In this document: in pieces, positions 35,410-43,992 of the stretch
Layout of the letters: every line of letters begins with the position of its first letter
How positions within the stretch are numbered: the first letter of the stretch is position 1
Source of the DNA: Chryseobacterium oryctis
GTDB taxonomy: Bacteria > Bacteroidota > Bacteroidia > Flavobacteriales > Weeksellaceae
Length of the DNA: 64,000 nt
Direction: 5' to 3'
NCBI RefSeq assembly: GCF_025971925.1
Contig: NZ_JAPDHV010000002.1
Coordinates: 616,003 to 680,002, forward strand
Translations under genes and position numbers: made by a program
The notes under the pieces: generated by a model
Database searches by the model: none
Seen by the model: only the letters and a program-made list of their open reading frames with translations
What the model was told of the DNA's origin: nothing

Positions 35410-36009
35410 ATGAAAAAATTATTATTATTGATGTTTGCTATGATCTCGACAGTAGCAATTGCTCAAAAAATTAAGATCCAAAGTGGAGATTTGAAATTCT
35501 TAAAAGGAGTTGAAACCATAAATGTTGTTTTTGATTATGCTGATATGAAGCTTATGAAAGAAAATTATTCTGAGGCGGAATATGTTAGCAGAAGAATTGA
35601 AGAGGTTAATAAAAAAACAGGAGGAGGTGATATTTGGAAGAAACAATGGGAACGAAGTAAAGAAGAGATTTGGAATCCTAAATTCATTACAATATTTAAT
35701 AAAGTTCTTTCAAAAGAAGGAGTTAATACTGCTCTACAAGAGAAAGGGAATAGTGTGTATACATTGCAAGTGAAAGTAAAATGGCTTTTTCCTGGTTGGG
35801 ATGCCGGAATTATGAAGCAACCTGCAAAAGTGACTACACAGCTTACTTTTATAGAAAATAAAACAAAAAAAGTAATGTGTGAAATAGAAAGTGTAGAAGC
35901 TCCGGGAGATCAATGGGGAAGTAATTTTAATAATGAAACGAGAATAGGCGAAGGTTTTGCGAAAACAGGAAAAACTCTGGCTCTGAAAATTGAGAAAGAG
36001 GTCAAATAA
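35410..36009 (+). CDS. Secreted hypothetical protein, tandem paralogue 2
   Basis: A 199-residue protein with signal peptide ('LLLLMFAMISTVAIAQ'). It shares with the preceding gene the N-terminal 'G(N/D)xxFLK' strand, the 'W(K/D)xQW' region, the 'KWxxxGWxxGxM' motif, and a C-terminal 'G(R/K)xLxxxIxKxVK' helix, showing tandem duplication followed by wide divergence. It may be an outer-membrane-associated periplasmic protein. The function is unknown. A bidirectional terminator follows. Confidence 0.75.
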   Translation: MKKLLLLMFAMISTVAIAQKIKIQSGDLKFLKGVETINVVFDYADMKLMKENYSEAEYVSRRIEEVNKKTGGGDIWKKQWERSKEEIWNPKFITIFNKVLSKEGVNTALQEKGNSVYTLQVKVKWLFPGWDAGIMKQPAKVTTQLTFIENKTKKVMCEIESVEAPGDQWGSNFNNETRIGEGFAKTGKTLALKIEKEVK

Positions 36010-36028
36010 AATATTTATTAGAGAAATA

Positions 36029-36057
36029 AAAACGGTCTGAAATTTTCAGACCGTTTT
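36029..36057. terminator. Bidirectional terminator
   Basis: A 13-bp stem AAAACGGTCTGAA / TTCAGACCGTTTT with a 3-base loop, between convergent genes ending at 36009 and 36068. Confidence 0.92.
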
Positions 36058-36067
36058 GTTTTTATGG

Positions 36068-37318
36068 TTACTCTTGCTGTTGTTCTTTTTCAAGTTTGAT
36101 GAGGTTTGCAAGATTTTTTATTACAGTATCATGTTTTTTTACAAAAGGGTTTTCTTTATTCCAGACATATCCTGCTAAAACAGCACATATTTTCTTTTTT
36201 ACTTCAGTATTTTCCGGTTGATGAAAAAATAACTCCTGAAGATTTCCTGTATACCATTCTTTTATATAAGTAGTGAAAACATCAACTCCGTATAAGATAT
36301 AATCTGTATATTCTTTTTGCCAGTCTATTTGTTCTCCGTTTAGTTGTCTTAGAGCCAGTTTGGCAGCCAACATGCCGGATTCTGTTGCAAAAGCCATTCC
36401 TGAAGAGAAAACAGGGTCAAGAAACTCCGAAGCATTCCCTGTTAAAGCAAATCCGTCTCCGAATAAGCTTTTCACTGAGCAAGAATAGTCTTTCAAATGT
36501 CTTGGTTCAAATAGAAAATCTATATCTCCGAAACGTTTTACATAATAATCAGAAAGGGAAATCGCTTTTTTCAAAGCGGCCGTTGTATCTCCGTTTTCAG
36601 AAAGTTTATCAATGTATTCTGTTGGTCCTACAATCCCTACACTTGTATTTCCGTTTGAAAAAGGGATAACCCAAAGCCAAACTTCTGTTTCAATGATATC
36701 GAAAGAAATCTGAGTTCCTTCTACGCCTTTCTCTCTGTGGATATCTTCAACATGAGTGAAAATAGCGGAGTGTGGAGATAGTTTTGATGGCTTTTCCAAG
36801 TCTAAAAGACGGGGTAAAACTCTTCCGTAGCCACTAGAATCAATTACAAATTTCGCATGGATTTCTTTTGTTTCTCCGGTTTTGTCTTTTACAGTTGTGA
36901 TAGAATCCGTTCCATTAAATTTGATACCGATAACTTCTGTTTCAAATTCAAGGTCAATTCCTTTATTGATTACTTCTTGAGCTAGAGTATTATCAAAATC
37001 AGCTCTAGGAACCTGCCAGGTCCAATTCCATCCTTCTCCAAATTTATCACTGAAATCAAAAATGCAAACTTCATTACCTCGCAGAAAACGTGCTCCTAAT
37101 TTTTTTTCAAATCCCATTTTGTCTAAAGCGGGAAAAAGACCTGCTTCATCAAAGTGATCCATTACCCTTGGGATTAAGCTTTCGCCTACAACCAGTCTGG
37201 GGAATTTAGTTTTTTCGACAACCTTTACGTTGATGTTGTTTTTCTTTAAGTATGAAGAAGATACACATCCGGAAGGTCCTGCACCAATTACGAGAACATC
37301 AACAAATTCTTTGTTCAT
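36068..37318 (-). CDS. FAD-dependent oxidoreductase, flavin halogenase-like
   Basis: A 416-residue flavoprotein. Residues 12-17 are the GxGxxG dinucleotide site ('GAGPSG'). 'GESLIP' (45-50) and 'KKLGARF' (72-78) correspond to the conserved GExxxP and catalytic-Lys regions of flavin-dependent halogenases. W214-L-W-V-I-P219 matches the WxWxIP halogenase signature. Homologues in pigment loci are usually annotated as tryptophan halogenase-like or plain NAD(P)/FAD oxidoreductases. Possible jobs are chlorination or hydroxylation of the aryl or resorcinol ring. It is divergent from the tyrosine ammonia-lyase gene, with 96 bases between starts. Confidence 0.82.
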   Translation of the reverse strand: MNKEFVDVLVIGAGPSGCVSSSYLKKNNINVKVVEKTKFPRLVVGESLIPRVMDHFDEAGLFPALDKMGFEKKLGARFLRGNEVCIFDFSDKFGEGWNWTWQVPRADFDNTLAQEVINKGIDLEFETEVIGIKFNGTDSITTVKDKTGETKEIHAKFVIDSSGYGRVLPRLLDLEKPSKLSPHSAIFTHVEDIHREKGVEGTQISFDIIETEVWLWVIPFSNGNTSVGIVGPTEYIDKLSENGDTTAALKKAISLSDYYVKRFGDIDFLFEPRHLKDYSCSVKSLFGDGFALTGNASEFLDPVFSSGMAFATESGMLAAKLALRQLNGEQIDWQKEYTDYILYGVDVFTTYIKEWYTGNLQELFFHQPENTEVKKKICAVLAGYVWNKENPFVKKHDTVIKNLANLIKLEKEQQQE

Positions 37319-37347
37319 CTTTGATTTTTTATTTTAATAATAACTTC

Positions 37348-37366
37348 TATCTTTGCCGCAAAATTA
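37348..37366. promoter_or_regulatory. Divergent promoter pair between halogenase-like gene and ammonia-lyase gene
   Basis: TATCTTTG at 37348-37355 on the plus strand and TAATTTTG on the minus strand at 37359-37366 both match TAnnTTTG and almost touch. A second minus-strand match lies at 37388-37395. The two directions may compete for polymerase. Confidence 0.45.
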
Positions 37367-37414
37367 ATGACAATTAATCAATAATTACAAAATTATCTTT
37401 ATTACTTTTAATAA

Positions 37415-38935
37415 ATGAAAATAAATAACTTTTTAGAACTCAAAGATTTTCAAAAAATCATTATAAATAATGAGAAAATAGAACTGGACGAGACACTTCT
37501 TGCTAGAGTAGATGCAAGTTTTCAGTTTTTAAAAGAATTTTCCAAGAATAAAGTGATCTATGGTGTGAACACAGGTTTCGGACCAATGGCACAATTCAAA
37601 ATTAGTGATGAAGATACGCATCAGCTTCAATATAATTTAATTAGAAGTCATTCTTCAGGCATTGGGAATCCTCTTCCTCCGACAGAAGTAAAGGCTTGTA
37701 TGTTGGCAAGATTGAATACACTGTCACTTGGAAATTCCGGAGTTCATAATTCTGTTGTTTTTTTACTTAAGGAATTAATAAATAGAGATATTACTCCACT
37801 TATTTTTGAACATGGTGGTGTAGGCGCGAGTGGAGATTTGGTTCAATTGGCTCATTTAGCTTTAGTTTTAATCGGAGAGGGTGAAGTTTTTTATAAAGGA
37901 GAAAGGAAATCAACGAAAGAAGTTTTTGAGATTGAAGGCTTGGAACCTATTCAGGTTGAGATTCGTGAAGGTTTGGCCCTAATGAACGGAACTTCTGTAA
38001 TGTCGGGAATTGGTATTGTGAATGCATACAAAGCCAATCAGCTAACCGATATTTCAATTAAGTTATCTTGTGCTATTAATGAAATTGTTCAGGCTTATGA
38101 CGATCATTTGTCAGAAGCTTTAAACGGAACAAAATTACATGAAGGTCAGCAAAAAGTAGCTGCAAAAATGCGTGAACATTTATCTGATAGTAAATTAATC
38201 AGAAAAAGAGCAGACCATCTTTATACTCATTTTGAAGAGCAGGAAAAGGTATTTAAAGAAAAAGTTCAGGAATATTATTCTTTGAGATGTGTACCGCAAA
38301 TTTTAGGGCCTGTTTTAGATACGTTGGAGTACACTGAGAAAGTGCTTGAAAATGAAATCAATTCAGCGAATGATAATCCTATTATTAATGTTGAAGACCA
38401 GCATGTTTATCACGGAGGAAATTTCCACGGAGATTACATTTCTTTGGAAATGGATAAGCTGAAAATAGTTGTTACAAAACTTACGATGTTGGCAGAAAGA
38501 CAATTGAACTATCTTTTGAATGCTAAAATAAACGAAATTTTGCCTCCTTTTGTAAATTTAGGTAAATTAGGATTCAATTTTGGAATGCAGGGAGTTCAGT
38601 TCACAGCAACTTCCACAACAGCAGAAAGCCAAATGTTGTCAAATCCAATGTATATTCACAGTATTCCTAATAATAATGATAATCAGGATATTGTGAGCAT
38701 GGGGACAAATGCTGCAGTAATTTGCAGAAAAGTAATTGAAAATGCTTTTGAAGTATTAACTATTGAAGCAATTACAATTGTTCAGGCTATAGAATATCTT
38801 GGGTTTCAGGATAAAGTGTCTTCGCCTACAAAAGAATTGTATGACGAAATAAGAAAAATTATTCCTGCTTTCTCAAATGATATGGTGATGTATCCGTATT
38901 TGGAACAGGTGAAAAATTACATGAAAACAATGTAA
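37415..38935 (+). CDS. Tyrosine ammonia-lyase (aromatic amino acid lyase, MIO family)
   Basis: A 506-residue cytoplasmic lyase expected to remove ammonia from tyrosine to give 4-coumarate, the starter of the aryl polyene. The Ala138-Ser139-Gly140 tripeptide that cyclises to the MIO cofactor is in 'GGVGASGDLVQLAH'. The catalytic Tyr is in 'VIYGVNTGFGPM' (Tyr49). The selectivity segment reads 'RSHSSGIG' (about 77-84), which as I recall is also found in the Flavobacterium johnsoniae enzyme shown to be a tyrosine lyase. No hutU, hutI or hutG is nearby, so histidine breakdown is unlikely. It heads a plus-strand run of pigment genes. Confidence 0.9.
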   Translation: MKINNFLELKDFQKIIINNEKIELDETLLARVDASFQFLKEFSKNKVIYGVNTGFGPMAQFKISDEDTHQLQYNLIRSHSSGIGNPLPPTEVKACMLARLNTLSLGNSGVHNSVVFLLKELINRDITPLIFEHGGVGASGDLVQLAHLALVLIGEGEVFYKGERKSTKEVFEIEGLEPIQVEIREGLALMNGTSVMSGIGIVNAYKANQLTDISIKLSCAINEIVQAYDDHLSEALNGTKLHEGQQKVAAKMREHLSDSKLIRKRADHLYTHFEEQEKVFKEKVQEYYSLRCVPQILGPVLDTLEYTEKVLENEINSANDNPIINVEDQHVYHGGNFHGDYISLEMDKLKIVVTKLTMLAERQLNYLLNAKINEILPPFVNLGKLGFNFGMQGVQFTATSTTAESQMLSNPMYIHSIPNNNDNQDIVSMGTNAAVICRKVIENAFEVLTIEAITIVQAIEYLGFQDKVSSPTKELYDEIRKIIPAFSNDMVMYPYLEQVKNYMKTM

Positions 38936-38994
38936 CAAATTACCATTTTACGGTGTCAAATATTAAGATGAAATTAAAAAACTAACACTAAGAC

Positions 38995-39726
38995 ATGAAA
39001 TGTGCAATTGTAACAGGTGGTTCTAGAGGAATCGGAAGAGCAATCTGTATAAAACTGGCGGAAGAAAAAAATTATCATATTCTTATAAACTATACTTCAA
39101 ACGAAGTAGCAGCAAAGGAAACGTTGGCTAAAGTTGAGGAATTGGGTTCTACGGGAGAGATTCTTAAATTCGATGTAGGAAATGCAGAAGAAACTCAAAA
39201 GGTTTTAACGGAGTGGCAGGAAAAAAATCCTGATTCTGTGGTAGAGGTAATTGTAAATAATGCAGGAATCACAAGAGACGGATTGTTTATGTGGATGCAA
39301 AGTGAAGATTGGAACTCTGTAATTAATACAAGTTTAAATGGTTTTTTCAACGTAACAAACTTCTTTATTCAAAAGCTGTTGCGAAATAAATACGGGAGAA
39401 TTATCAATATGGTTTCTGTTTCCGGAGTGAAAGGAACCGCTGGACAAACCAATTATTCTGCGGCTAAAGGAGCTGTGGTTGGTGCTACAAAAGCTCTTGC
39501 TCAGGAAGTTGCCAAAAGAAATATCACAGTAAATGCAGTTGCTCCAGGTTTTATAAAAACTGATATGACTCAGGAATTTAATGAAGAAGAATTAAAAGCA
39601 ATGATTCCTGCCAACAGATTTGGGGAAGCAGAAGAAGTAGCAGATTTAGTTGCTTTTTTAGCCTCTAAAAAATCTTCTTACATTACAGGTGAAGTGATTA
39701 ATATTAATGGCGGAATTTACTCATAA
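38995..39726 (+). CDS. 3-oxoacyl-ACP reductase (FabG-like, SDR)
   Basis: A 243-residue NADPH-dependent short-chain dehydrogenase. The cofactor motif 'TGGSRGIGRA' is at residues 7-16, 'NNAG' in the centre, the catalytic Ser in 'NMVSVSGVKG' and Tyr-x-x-x-Lys in 'NYSAAKGA'. In this locus it should reduce the 3-keto group after each elongation step of the polyene. It is 14 bases upstream of the ketosynthase gene. Confidence 0.93.
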   Translation: MKCAIVTGGSRGIGRAICIKLAEEKNYHILINYTSNEVAAKETLAKVEELGSTGEILKFDVGNAEETQKVLTEWQEKNPDSVVEVIVNNAGITRDGLFMWMQSEDWNSVINTSLNGFFNVTNFFIQKLLRNKYGRIINMVSVSGVKGTAGQTNYSAAKGAVVGATKALAQEVAKRNITVNAVAPGFIKTDMTQEFNEEELKAMIPANRFGEAEEVADLVAFLASKKSSYITGEVININGGIYS

Positions 39727-39740
39727 TCATTATTTTGCAA

Positions 39741-40961
39741 ATGGAAAATAGGGTTGTAATTACCGGGATGGGAATTTATTCCTGCATAGGAACTTCTTTG
39801 GAAGAGGTTAAAGAATCTTTATTTCAAGGAAAATCTGGGATTGTTTTGGTAGATGAAAGAAAAGAATTTGGTTTCAGGTCTGGTCTTACAGGTGTAGTCC
39901 CAAAACCTGATTTGAAAAACCTTTTGAACAGAAGACAACGTGTGAGTATGGGTGAAGAAAGTGAATATGCCTATATCGCAACGCTTGATGCTCTGAAACA
40001 AGCTAATATTGACCAAGAATATCTGGATAATAATGAGGTCGGAATTTTATACGGAAACGACAGTGTTTCTCAGGCTGTTGTAGAATCTATCGATATTGCC
40101 AGAGAGAAAAAAGATACAACCTTGATGGGTTCAGGCGCGATTTTCAAATCGATGAATTCCACGGTTACGATGAATCTTTCTACAATTTTTAAATTAAGAG
40201 GAATTAATTTAACTATTAGTGCAGCTTGTGCAAGTGGGTCGCACTCTTTGGGATTGGCCTATATGATGATTAAAAACGGGTTTCAGGATATGATTGTTTG
40301 CGGTGGAGCTCAGGAAACCAATAAATATTCAATGGCTAGTTTTGACGGTTTAGGGGTTTTTTCGGTAAGGGAAAATGAACCTGAAAAAGCGTCAAGACCT
40401 TTTGATGCAGGAAGAGACGGTTTGATTCCGAGTGGTGGAGCGGCAACTTTAATTGTTGAAAGTTTAGAATCTGCCCAAAAAAGAGGAGCAAATATTTTAG
40501 CCGAAATTATTGGTTATGGCTTTTCTTCAAACGGAGGACATATTTCTACACCAAATGTTGACGGTCCGGCTTTGGCAATGGACAGGGCTTTAAAACAATC
40601 AGGATTAACAGCTAAAGATATCGATTATATTAATGCTCACGCAACTTCTACACCAATTGGTGATGCAAACGAAGCAAAAGCTATTTATGAAATTTTTGGA
40701 GGTGAAGTTCCTGTAAGTTCCACAAAATCGATGACGGGACACGAATGTTGGATGGCGGGTGCAAGTGAAGTGATTTATTCAATTTTGATGATGCAAAACG
40801 ATTTCATTGCTCCTAATATCAATTTAGAAAATCCTGATGAAGATGCTAAAAAGATAAATTTAATCTCCCACACAAAAAATCAAAAAATTGATGTATTTTT
40901 GTCGAATTCTTTCGGATTTGGGGGAACCAATTCTGCATTAATTGTTAAAAAATTTGATTAA
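39741..40961 (+). CDS. Beta-ketoacyl-ACP synthase (FabF-type), catalytically complete
   Basis: A 406-residue ketosynthase for chain elongation. The Cys-His-His triad is intact: Cys163 in 'SAACASGSHSLG', His300 in 'YINAHATSTPIGD' and His334 in 'SMTGHECWMAGA'. I start at the ATG at 39741; the in-frame TTG two codons earlier is not needed. It is immediately followed by an ACP gene (start 5 bases after the stop), so the pair is likely coupled. It is the plus-strand counterpart of the KS genes on the minus arm and could be the main polyene synthase. Confidence 0.92.
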   Translation: MENRVVITGMGIYSCIGTSLEEVKESLFQGKSGIVLVDERKEFGFRSGLTGVVPKPDLKNLLNRRQRVSMGEESEYAYIATLDALKQANIDQEYLDNNEVGILYGNDSVSQAVVESIDIAREKKDTTLMGSGAIFKSMNSTVTMNLSTIFKLRGINLTISAACASGSHSLGLAYMMIKNGFQDMIVCGGAQETNKYSMASFDGLGVFSVRENEPEKASRPFDAGRDGLIPSGGAATLIVESLESAQKRGANILAEIIGYGFSSNGGHISTPNVDGPALAMDRALKQSGLTAKDIDYINAHATSTPIGDANEAKAIYEIFGGEVPVSSTKSMTGHECWMAGASEVIYSILMMQNDFIAPNINLENPDEDAKKINLISHTKNQKIDVFLSNSFGFGGTNSALIVKKFD

Positions 40962-40965
40962 AAAC

Positions 40966-41220
40966 ATGGAAAGGGAAAAAATTGTTGCTATTGTCAACAA
41001 CTTTTTAGTTAATGAGTTTGAAGTAGATGGAGATGAAATCAGCAACGAGGCTAATTTAAAAAATACGTTAGGCCTAGACAGCTTAGATTATATTGATATG
41101 GTTGTAGTTATTGAATCTAATTTCGGAGTGAAATTAGGGGAAGCAGACTTTAAAAAAATGGTCACTTTTGATGATTTTTATACAACTATTGAAAATAAAA
41201 TAGCTGAGAAAAACGCTTAA
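40966..41220 (+). CDS. Acyl carrier protein
   Basis: An 84-residue acidic helical carrier. The phosphopantetheine attachment Ser is in 'LGLDSLDYIDMVV'. It would carry the growing aryl polyene. The start at 40966 gives a normal ACP N-terminus; the open frame extends 8 codons upstream into the KS gene end. A family B repeat lies directly downstream. Confidence 0.93.
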   Translation: MEREKIVAIVNNFLVNEFEVDGDEISNEANLKNTLGLDSLDYIDMVVVIESNFGVKLGEADFKKMVTFDDFYTTIENKIAEKNA

Positions 41221-41249
41221 TTATTGATTGAAATTTTACTTTAAAAACT

Positions 41250-41327
41250 AACAATATACCAATTTAACAGTTTATCAATGCTCACTAAAGTTTGACAAAT
41301 TGTTAAATTGATACATTGCTAAATTGA
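41250..41327. repeat. Dispersed intergenic repeat, family B copy 2
   Basis: Modules ACAATATACCAATTTAACAG and, inverted, TTGTTAAATTGATACATTG and TGCTAAATTG fill the gap between the ACP and acyltransferase genes, ending 5 bases before the next ATG. It is similar in build to the copies at 6066, 52193 and 52534. Confidence 0.6.
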
Positions 41328-41331
41328 AATT

Positions 41332-42216
41332 ATGAACAAGTGGAAGGGTAAATCTAAAGGGACGATTTTAGGATACAAAATTTTCGTCTGGTGCATTAGA
41401 AATATCGGAATCCGAAGTTCATATTTTGTTCTTTATTTTGTTGCTTTATACTATTTTTTGTTCGAAAAAAACAGCAACAGATATTATACTTATTATTTTC
41501 AAAAAAGACTGAATTACGGATTTTGGAAAACAAAAATTTCATTATTTAAAAGCTATTTTACCTTCGGAACGGTTTTGATTGATAAAACAGCAATTTCTGC
41601 CGGACTAAGAGAAAAATATACCTACGAATTTGACGGAGTGGAAAACCTTAAAAATCTTTTGGAGGAGAAGAAAGGAGGTGTTCTCATCAGCGCTCATATC
41701 GGAAATTTTGAAATAGCAGAGCATTTTTTTGCCGAAATTGATTTTGATTGTCAGATTAATTTAGTTACGACAGACCAGGAGGTTACTGTTATTAAAGAAT
41801 ATTTGGAAAGTGTTTCTGTAAAAACAAGCAGCATTAAGTTCATCTACGTAAAAGACGATATGTCGCATATTTTCGATATCAATGAAGCTTTGTCTAAAAA
41901 TGAACTGATTTGCTTTACGGGTGACCGTTATTTCGAAGGCTCGAAATATCTTGAAGCAGATTTGCTCGGGAAAAGTGCAAAATTTCCTGCTGGTCCTTTC
42001 CTTATTGCCTCCAGATTGGGTGTTCCTGTTGTGTATGTTTATGTAATGAAGGAGAAAAATCTTCATTATCATTTGTACGCAAGAGTTGCAGAAAACGTGA
42101 AAAGACGCGATGCTCAGGGACTTTTAAACTCTTACACCCGAAATCTTGAAACCATGATAAAAAAATATCCTCTTCAATGGTTCAATTACTTTGATTTTTG
42201 GGATGATATTGATTAA
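41332..42216 (+). CDS. LpxL/HtrB-like acyltransferase
   Basis: A 294-residue membrane-associated acyltransferase of the lipid A late acyltransferase family. The HX4E catalytic motif is 'SAHIGNFEIAEHFF', followed by 'FTGDRYFEGS' and 'KFPAGPFLIASRLGVPVVYV', both typical of the family. An N-terminal hydrophobic helix pair (about 12-45) anchors it. Aryl polyene loci regularly encode such an enzyme, thought to transfer an acyl group from ACP to a lipid or alcohol acceptor. It is one of several candidates for the polyene-resorcinol ester bond. Confidence 0.88.
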   Translation: MNKWKGKSKGTILGYKIFVWCIRNIGIRSSYFVLYFVALYYFLFEKNSNRYYTYYFQKRLNYGFWKTKISLFKSYFTFGTVLIDKTAISAGLREKYTYEFDGVENLKNLLEEKKGGVLISAHIGNFEIAEHFFAEIDFDCQINLVTTDQEVTVIKEYLESVSVKTSSIKFIYVKDDMSHIFDINEALSKNELICFTGDRYFEGSKYLEADLLGKSAKFPAGPFLIASRLGVPVVYVYVMKEKNLHYHLYARVAENVKRRDAQGLLNSYTRNLETMIKKYPLQWFNYFDFWDDID

Positions 42217-42365
42217 ATTTCCTACTTTTATAGACTAAACTAATAATGAACTCAAAATCATTGAATTGGTTGAGGAATTAAAATTGTTGTTTTAAGTAAA
42301 GTGTAGTTTAGTGCCTTTGCTATTTATAGATTCCAAAAATCAGAAAAAAACATAATTCTCTCCTT

Positions 42366-43907
42366 TTGAAAAGAAAATTTGACATACTTGTAATCGGTAG
42401 CGGATTGGGAGGTCTCGTTTCGGCTCTTATTTTAGCAAAAGAAGGCTTAAAGGTTTGTGTTTTGGAAAAAAATAATCAGTATGGAGGAAATTTGCAGACA
42501 TTTTCCCGTGATAAGCTGATTTTTGATACCGGGGTTCACTATTTGGGAGGTCTTTCCAAAGGGCAAAACCTTCATCAGTACTTTTCTTATCTTGAAATTA
42601 TTGACGATTTGGAACTTAAAAAAATGGATGAGGACGGATATGACAAAATCACTTTTGGAGATGATGAAACTGAATATCCTCACGCACAGGGTTACGAAAA
42701 TTTTGTTGAGCAATTATCAAAATATTTTCCTGAGGAAAGAGAAAATCTGGAAGATTATTGTGAAGAAATTCAGCGGGTTTGCAGTCAGTTTCCTAGGTAC
42801 AATCTGGTTGGGAAAGATAATTATAATGAAGAAATTCTTCATTTAAATACAAAAAGGTTTATTGAATCGCTGACTTCAGATAAAAAACTACAATCAGTTT
42901 TACTGGGTTCCAATTTCCTATACGCCGGAGATTCTGAAAACGTACCATTTTATGTTCATGCTTTGACGGTGAATTCATACATACAAAGTGCTTATAAATG
43001 TGTGAAAGGAGGAAGCCAGATTTCAAAACTTTTGATAAAAAAACTTCGTGAATATGGAGCTGAAGTATACAAGCGCACAGAAGTTTCTGAATTTAGCTTT
43101 AATGAAAATCAAAAACTGACATCTGTAAAAACAAAAAACGGAGACGAATATTGGGCAGATAAATTTATTTCGAATATAGAAATTCGTTCTACGGTAAAAT
43201 TAATCGGGGAAGAAAGGTTGAAAAAATCTTTTTTGAATCGTGTTTTAAGTTGGGAACCTGTTCCTTCTTGTTTCAGTGTTTATTTGGTGCTAAAACCTCA
43301 AACTATTCCTAATTTTAATTATAATATCTATCATTTTTCATCGGAAGAAATGGTCTGGAAAGCCTACTGTTATAATAAAAACACATGGCCTGAAACTTAT
43401 ATGCTTTCTTCTACACAATCAAAACAGTACCCTGAGTTTGCGGAAAGTTTAACGGCTATCTCTTATATGAATTTTGATGAGGTTAAAGAATGGGAAGAAA
43501 CGTTCAATACAGTGGCTGATGAATATAAAAGAGGAGAATTGTACGAAGAATTCAAAGCGGAAAAATCAGAAAAAATGATTGATGCTTTGGAGAAAAAAAT
43601 ACCGAATTTAAGAGAATCAATAAAAGCTGTATATACATCTTCACCATTATCTTACCGCGACTATATCGGGAGTTTTGAAGGGAATATGTATGGATATCTA
43701 AAAAGTTCAGAAAATCCGTTGAAAACGATGGTTTCGCCGCGAACAAAAATTGATAATCTTTTTTTGACGGGGCAATCTGTGAATATGCATGGTATTTTAG
43801 GATGTACGATTGGTGCTTTTAATACTTGTTCTGAAATTTTAGGAAAAGAAGTAATTGATGATAGATTGATACAAATGATTAATAAAAATACAGGTGAAAA
43901 AAAGTAA
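42366..43907 (+). CDS. Phytoene-desaturase-like FAD oxidoreductase
   Basis: A 513-residue flavoprotein of the CrtI / retinol-saturase group. The N-terminal dinucleotide fold reads 'IGSGLGGLVSALILAKEGLKV' and the C-terminal FAD segment 'FLTGQSVNMHGILGCTIGAF'. The carotenoid genes expected around a real CrtI (crtB, crtY) are absent, so a role in the flexirubin pathway is more likely, for example oxidation of a polyene or aromatisation of the resorcinol precursor; this is inference. The start is TTG at 42366, directly before the conserved 'KRKFDILVIG'. Confidence 0.8.
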   Translation: MKRKFDILVIGSGLGGLVSALILAKEGLKVCVLEKNNQYGGNLQTFSRDKLIFDTGVHYLGGLSKGQNLHQYFSYLEIIDDLELKKMDEDGYDKITFGDDETEYPHAQGYENFVEQLSKYFPEERENLEDYCEEIQRVCSQFPRYNLVGKDNYNEEILHLNTKRFIESLTSDKKLQSVLLGSNFLYAGDSENVPFYVHALTVNSYIQSAYKCVKGGSQISKLLIKKLREYGAEVYKRTEVSEFSFNENQKLTSVKTKNGDEYWADKFISNIEIRSTVKLIGEERLKKSFLNRVLSWEPVPSCFSVYLVLKPQTIPNFNYNIYHFSSEEMVWKAYCYNKNTWPETYMLSSTQSKQYPEFAESLTAISYMNFDEVKEWEETFNTVADEYKRGELYEEFKAEKSEKMIDALEKKIPNLRESIKAVYTSSPLSYRDYIGSFEGNMYGYLKSSENPLKTMVSPRTKIDNLFLTGQSVNMHGILGCTIGAFNTCSEILGKEVIDDRLIQMINKNTGEKK

Positions 43908-43917
43908 TTTCTATTTT

Positions 43918-43992
43918 GCCACTCGGAGCGAAGTGAAACGAAGTGAAGAATCTAAAATATTTGTACAAGATTTTTCGTTTCGCAGAAATGAC
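43918..43992. repeat. Dispersed palindromic repeat, family A copy 1
   Basis: The left arm 'gccactcggagcgaagtg' (continuing to 43953) and the right arm ending 'cgtttcgcagaaatgac' (43968-43992) form an imperfect inverted pair of the type GTCATTnCGAGCGAAG...AATCT. The right arm stops at the base before the ATG at 43993. It resembles elements at 49726 and inside the gene at 53161. Confidence 0.7.

Noticed and set aside
37415..38935. Histidine ammonia-lyase (HutH) annotation
   Set aside because: No other hut gene is present and the gene leads a run of aryl polyene genes; tyrosine is the sensible substrate.
43894..43992. N-terminal extension of the C45 lipoprotein gene
   Set aside because: The extra 33 codons translate a dispersed palindromic repeat, and the lipoprotein signal begins at 43993.
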